Source of the DNA: Eulemur rufifrons
Taxonomy: Eukaryota > Chordata > Mammalia > Primates > Lemuridae
Direction: 5' to 3'
Assembly (NCBI RefSeq): GCF_041146395.1
Contig: NC_091010.1
Location: 46,210,001 to 46,274,000, forward strand
DNA: 64,000 bases
Shown in pieces: positions 60,691-64,000 of this stretch. The first letter of the stretch is position 1. Each line of letters begins with the position of its first letter. A model generated the notes under the pieces. The model worked only from the letters and a program-made list of their open reading frames with translations. It was not told where the DNA came from and made no database searches. The translations under genes were made by a program, and so were the position numbers.

Positions 60691-61035
60691 CCCATTCCTG
60701 ATATATCCTCCTCCAGGTTTATATTTCAGTGCTCAGACAAACTTAGTTCAACCCATCTCTTTGAAGAAGTCATTATATATTCTTCCCTCAAGATTAATTT
60801 TAAAAATGTTAAATATGAGTTTTCTTTTTGATCTACAATGACCTCCAATATTATACTTCCCTCTTAAGATAAGTATTTGCTTATGCTTATCAAAAGACAC
60901 CATTAAGAAGATAAATAGACAAGCCACAGACTGAGGAAAAACATTCATAACAAATATATCTGACAAGGGACCTATATCCAGAATAAATAATAAATTCTTA
61001 AAAATCAGTAAATAAAAAGCAAATAACCTCTCTCA

Positions 61036-61061
61036 AACCAAATCAAACCAAACCAAACCAG
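61036..61061. repeat. (AAACC)n-like microsatellite
   Basis: About five units of AAACC/AAATC inside the L1. Confidence 0.8.
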
Positions 61062-61187
61062 GAAAGACAGATGGACAGACACTTTACAAAAGAAAATCTA
61101 CAAATGGCCAGTGAGCACGTGAAAAGATGATCATCATTAGTCACCAGGAAAGTACAAATTAAAAGCATAATGAAATTAAACTCAATG

Positions 61188-61440
61188 TGGTGTCCTAGAT
61201 TGGATCCTGGAACAACAACAACAAAAAAGACATTAGTGGAAAAACTGAGAAAATTAAAATAAAATCTGTAGATTGGTTAACAATATAACAATGTCAATTT
61301 CTTAGTTTTGATCAATGTGTCAATATATTAGTTTTGACTATTGTAAGATGTTAACATTAGGGGAGGCTGGGTGAAGGGTTTATGGGAACTTGCAACTCTT
61401 TTGTAAATTCATAATTATTTCAAAATAAAATGTTAAAAGC
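61188..61440 (+). repeat. L1 3' end nested in L1, sense
   Basis: 'gtcctagattggatcctgga', 'gacattagtggaaaaactga', 'gtaagatgttaacattaggg' and 'aattatttcaaaataaaatg' form a well-known terminal segment of old L1 (L1M) elements. It splits the host L1 ORF2 sequence between 'actcaatgtggt' and 'aatgaaataccac'. Confidence 0.7.
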
Positions 61441-62165
61441 AAACATAATGAAATACCACAACACACGCACTAGAATTGGTAAAACAAACAAAAAAGAAAT
61501 TAATGTTTAAGAGGATGCAGAGCAATCAGAACTCTCATACATTCTTGGTAAGAGTATAAAATCATAGAACTACTTTGCAAAATAGGTTGGCAATTTCTTA
61601 AAATATTAAACATATCTCTATCTACCTCTATGACTCCTAGATATTTATATGAGAAAAATGAAGCCCTATGTCTACAAAAAGCATTAGGAATATTCATAGA
61701 TGCTTTACTCATAATAGCCAAAGACTGCAAACAATTCAGATATCATCAACAGGATAACAGATAAATGGTAGTATACTCATATAATGGAATACTACTCAGC
61801 AACAAAAAGGATGAATTACTTATACAAACAACAACATGAGTGAATTTCAAAAACATTATGCTGAGTGAAAGAAGCCAGACACAAAAAAGTACATGCTATA
61901 TGATTCTATTCATATGAAGTTCTAAAATAGTCAATATATGGTGATAGAAATTAGACCAGTAATTGCTTGGAGGTGGGATTGGGTGAGTGCTGATTGGGAA
62001 GGAGTGTACGGGAGGGAACTTTCTGGGATGATGGAAATGTACTGGGTGCTGATATGGTTGCCATAACACAAGGTTATGCATTTATGAAAATCAATCAAAC
62101 TGCTCACTTAAGATCTTTGTACTTCATTGTATGTAAATTGTATCTCACTAAAACAATTTTAATAA

Positions 62166-64000
62166 TATAAATATGAATTTATTCCTTCTTTTTGTTTCCT
62201 GCTCCTAAAGTCCTTACTTCAGTCAAAACTGACCATTCCCACTCCAAATTCAATGAAATGATTACCTTTAAAAGGCCCTTGATTAGAATGTTTGTTATGA
62301 TTTTGAAAGCTTAATTGGATTATATCCACTTGTTCCCCTTAAAATAGCTGGCAACTTATATTTATAAACAGGAGATACTACGGTATCTCCACCATTTGTA
62401 TTTTATACTTTGGCACGTTTTTCACACAGAGTTTAAGAATATACAAATAGCCCTCTTATCTGAAGGAATCCTAAGTGTTTTACAAACCTTCAAAACAGAT
62501 TTTTAAACTATTTAATATTTTATAGGAGGAACATTTCATGCACACTAAAGTGCAATCACATCTGGCCTGCAACATGGCAGCTGTTTAACAGCCATGACAC
62601 CTCACAAAAGTTTAGGACAGGAAGTGAAGAATTCTATAGCCAACCAAGGCGAAGACCAGGAAGGCTGCAGAAGCAGAAGGCTACAACGGCTTGGATTGGA
62701 GCACAGCCAGCACGATGTGGTTAACACGTCTGTCGTAATGAAAAGCACAAGTGTCATTAGTGGTCAGAGCCTCATCTCACAGAAGGCACATCCCACAGCA
62801 CAGTGACCTTTTCCTTCCATCACAGGGCACTGGTTTATTTCTAATACAACAGGAAAAATGCTCCCACTAGCTGTGCCCAAACCATTCCTTCCTGAAATCT
62901 CCATTCCAGGCACTACACCACACTTAATCTGTGCTGAAATTTGACAAGGTTTTTCTCCTGACGTCAGAAGTTCAAGACAACACAGTTGGATATATTTCAA
63001 TGTCTGAATAGAGTAGAGAAAACTACGATTTGGCTTAAGAGACTACAGACAAACACATCATCTAAACACTCTTCTTTTAGATAGTTTTTGAAAATTTTAT
63101 TTTGTTTTGCTTTGCCAAATTACAGTAGAAAATTTTGAGTATTTTTTTTCTTATTGTGATAGCCTTAAAGTATCTTCTTGATGAAAGCTCAGTTAGTTTT
63201 TATTGAGCCTAAAGGAGAATTCTAGATGTAGAAGAGATGAAAGAAGACCACAGATCTCTTCATGTGATTTTGACTGGTACTGTCTGGCTATGAAGGCTTC
63301 TTGTAAGAAGGGCATGAACACCCCTGTAAATAATCATCACATCTTGGCTTCAGCTTCCTGGAAACATAGATTTTCCTTCATTTAGTTCCAAAATGTTCTG
63401 GTTGCTAGACCTCAAATCATTTTTTCCAAACACAGCAATAGAACCAGATCACTCAGCCTTCTAGCAACTCCTCCATCACTCTCAGGATTACATAAGTATT
63501 TGTGCCTTGAACATCAATATCTCCTCCTTGATAGTCATGTATTCACTATTTGAAAGGCCAGGTAACGATAACCCAGTACCCAGAGTTCTGTACTACAGTA
63601 AGAGCCCACCTATGCAAAATGTATAGTCTACCCTTTCACAAAGCATATAAGGCTGTAGCAACATCTCCTAGATACCAAAGGATACTAATGAGACTCCAAC
63701 CTTGTAAACTCATTTAGCATTATCAAAAGACAAGTTCTCATTCCCCTCCAATTCTACCCAAAGCACACGGCAAGTTAGAAATAGAATTTCAACTAAGACT
63801 GGAATTAGATTTATCTACTATTGCTTGGATCCAAGTACATAGTTTTGCACACCAGCAGGGAGGGGTGCTTGGGAATGACTGAGGTTGGGGGGAAAGGAGA
63901 GAAATGGTTACACTTAAACTCTGTGCTATCAGGTGAAATAATGTATCAGTCACTGGCTGCATTTATGCCCAAAGTACTCGGCTAAGTGGTACTCTGTGTG
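62166..64000. other. Unclassified sequence
   Basis: About 1.8 kb with no confident repeat. 62570-62810 is slightly GC-richer with a 70-codon plus-strand frame that has no recognisable product; it may be an old DNA-transposon relic. No gene called. Confidence 0.4.

Larger units (their letters stand above)
60895..62165 (+). mobile_element. Old L1 3' part, sense, with nested insertion
   Basis: ORF2 end and 3' UTR of an L1M-type element: 'aagaaaatctacaaatggcc', 'agaactctcatacattcttg', 'atgaagccctatgtctacaa', 'atggaatactactcagcaac' and 'tgagtgaaagaagccagaca', ending 'gtaaattgtatctcactaaa'. It is interrupted at about 61188-61440 by another repeat. No open frame. Confidence 0.85.

Overview
This is non-coding mammalian nuclear DNA, AT-rich and full of primate-type retroelements. 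I found no host protein-coding exon I could defend, no tRNA or rRNA gene and no CRISPR-like array. The source looks like a strepsirrhine primate, most likely a Malagasy lemur. Several dimeric Alus carry an extra 'gacaactaaaaatatatata' stretch between the two monomers, together with 'gctaggctgac' and 'gagcaagagc' diagnostics that I associate with lemur Alus, and the youngest L1 copies have 3' UTRs unlike human L1PA. The species is not proven.

Layout. 0-10 kb: ancient MIR, L2 and L1 relics, two Alus, and a young L1 3' end at 6.17-6.49 kb. 10.18-14.79 kb: the centrepiece, a complete 107-nt U6 snRNA copy fused to a long 5'-truncated L1 on the minus strand, bounded by perfect 15-bp target-site duplications. 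The L1 part holds the end of ORF1 and an ORF2 that is open apart from one nonsense codon. 15-18.6 kb: old repeats, a possible solo LTR and microsatellites. 18.9-21.1 kb: an older antisense L1 split by a lemur Alu. 25.57-32.75 kb: an apparently full-length but decayed antisense L1. These last two L1s share a stretch of about 850 bp that is roughly 99% identical inside much more diverged flanks.

33-54 kb: mostly old MIR, L2 and L1 relics, an MLT1 LTR (49.4-49.8 kb), a pogo/Tigger DNA transposon split by an Alu (51.6-52.9 kb) and further Alus. 54.98-57.36 kb: an L1 with 5' UTR and ORF1 but no ORF2. 57.5-58.1 kb: antisense L2. 60.9-62.2 kb: an old L1 3' end with another L1 3' end nested in it. 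The rest is diverged sequence without recognisable content.

Nothing here works as an operon or pathway. The biology is retrotransposition in action: template switching from L1 RNA to U6 RNA, nested insertions, and apparent sequence exchange between neighbouring L1 copies. Repeat family names come from pattern recognition without a database search; subfamily labels and the ends of old repeats are approximate.
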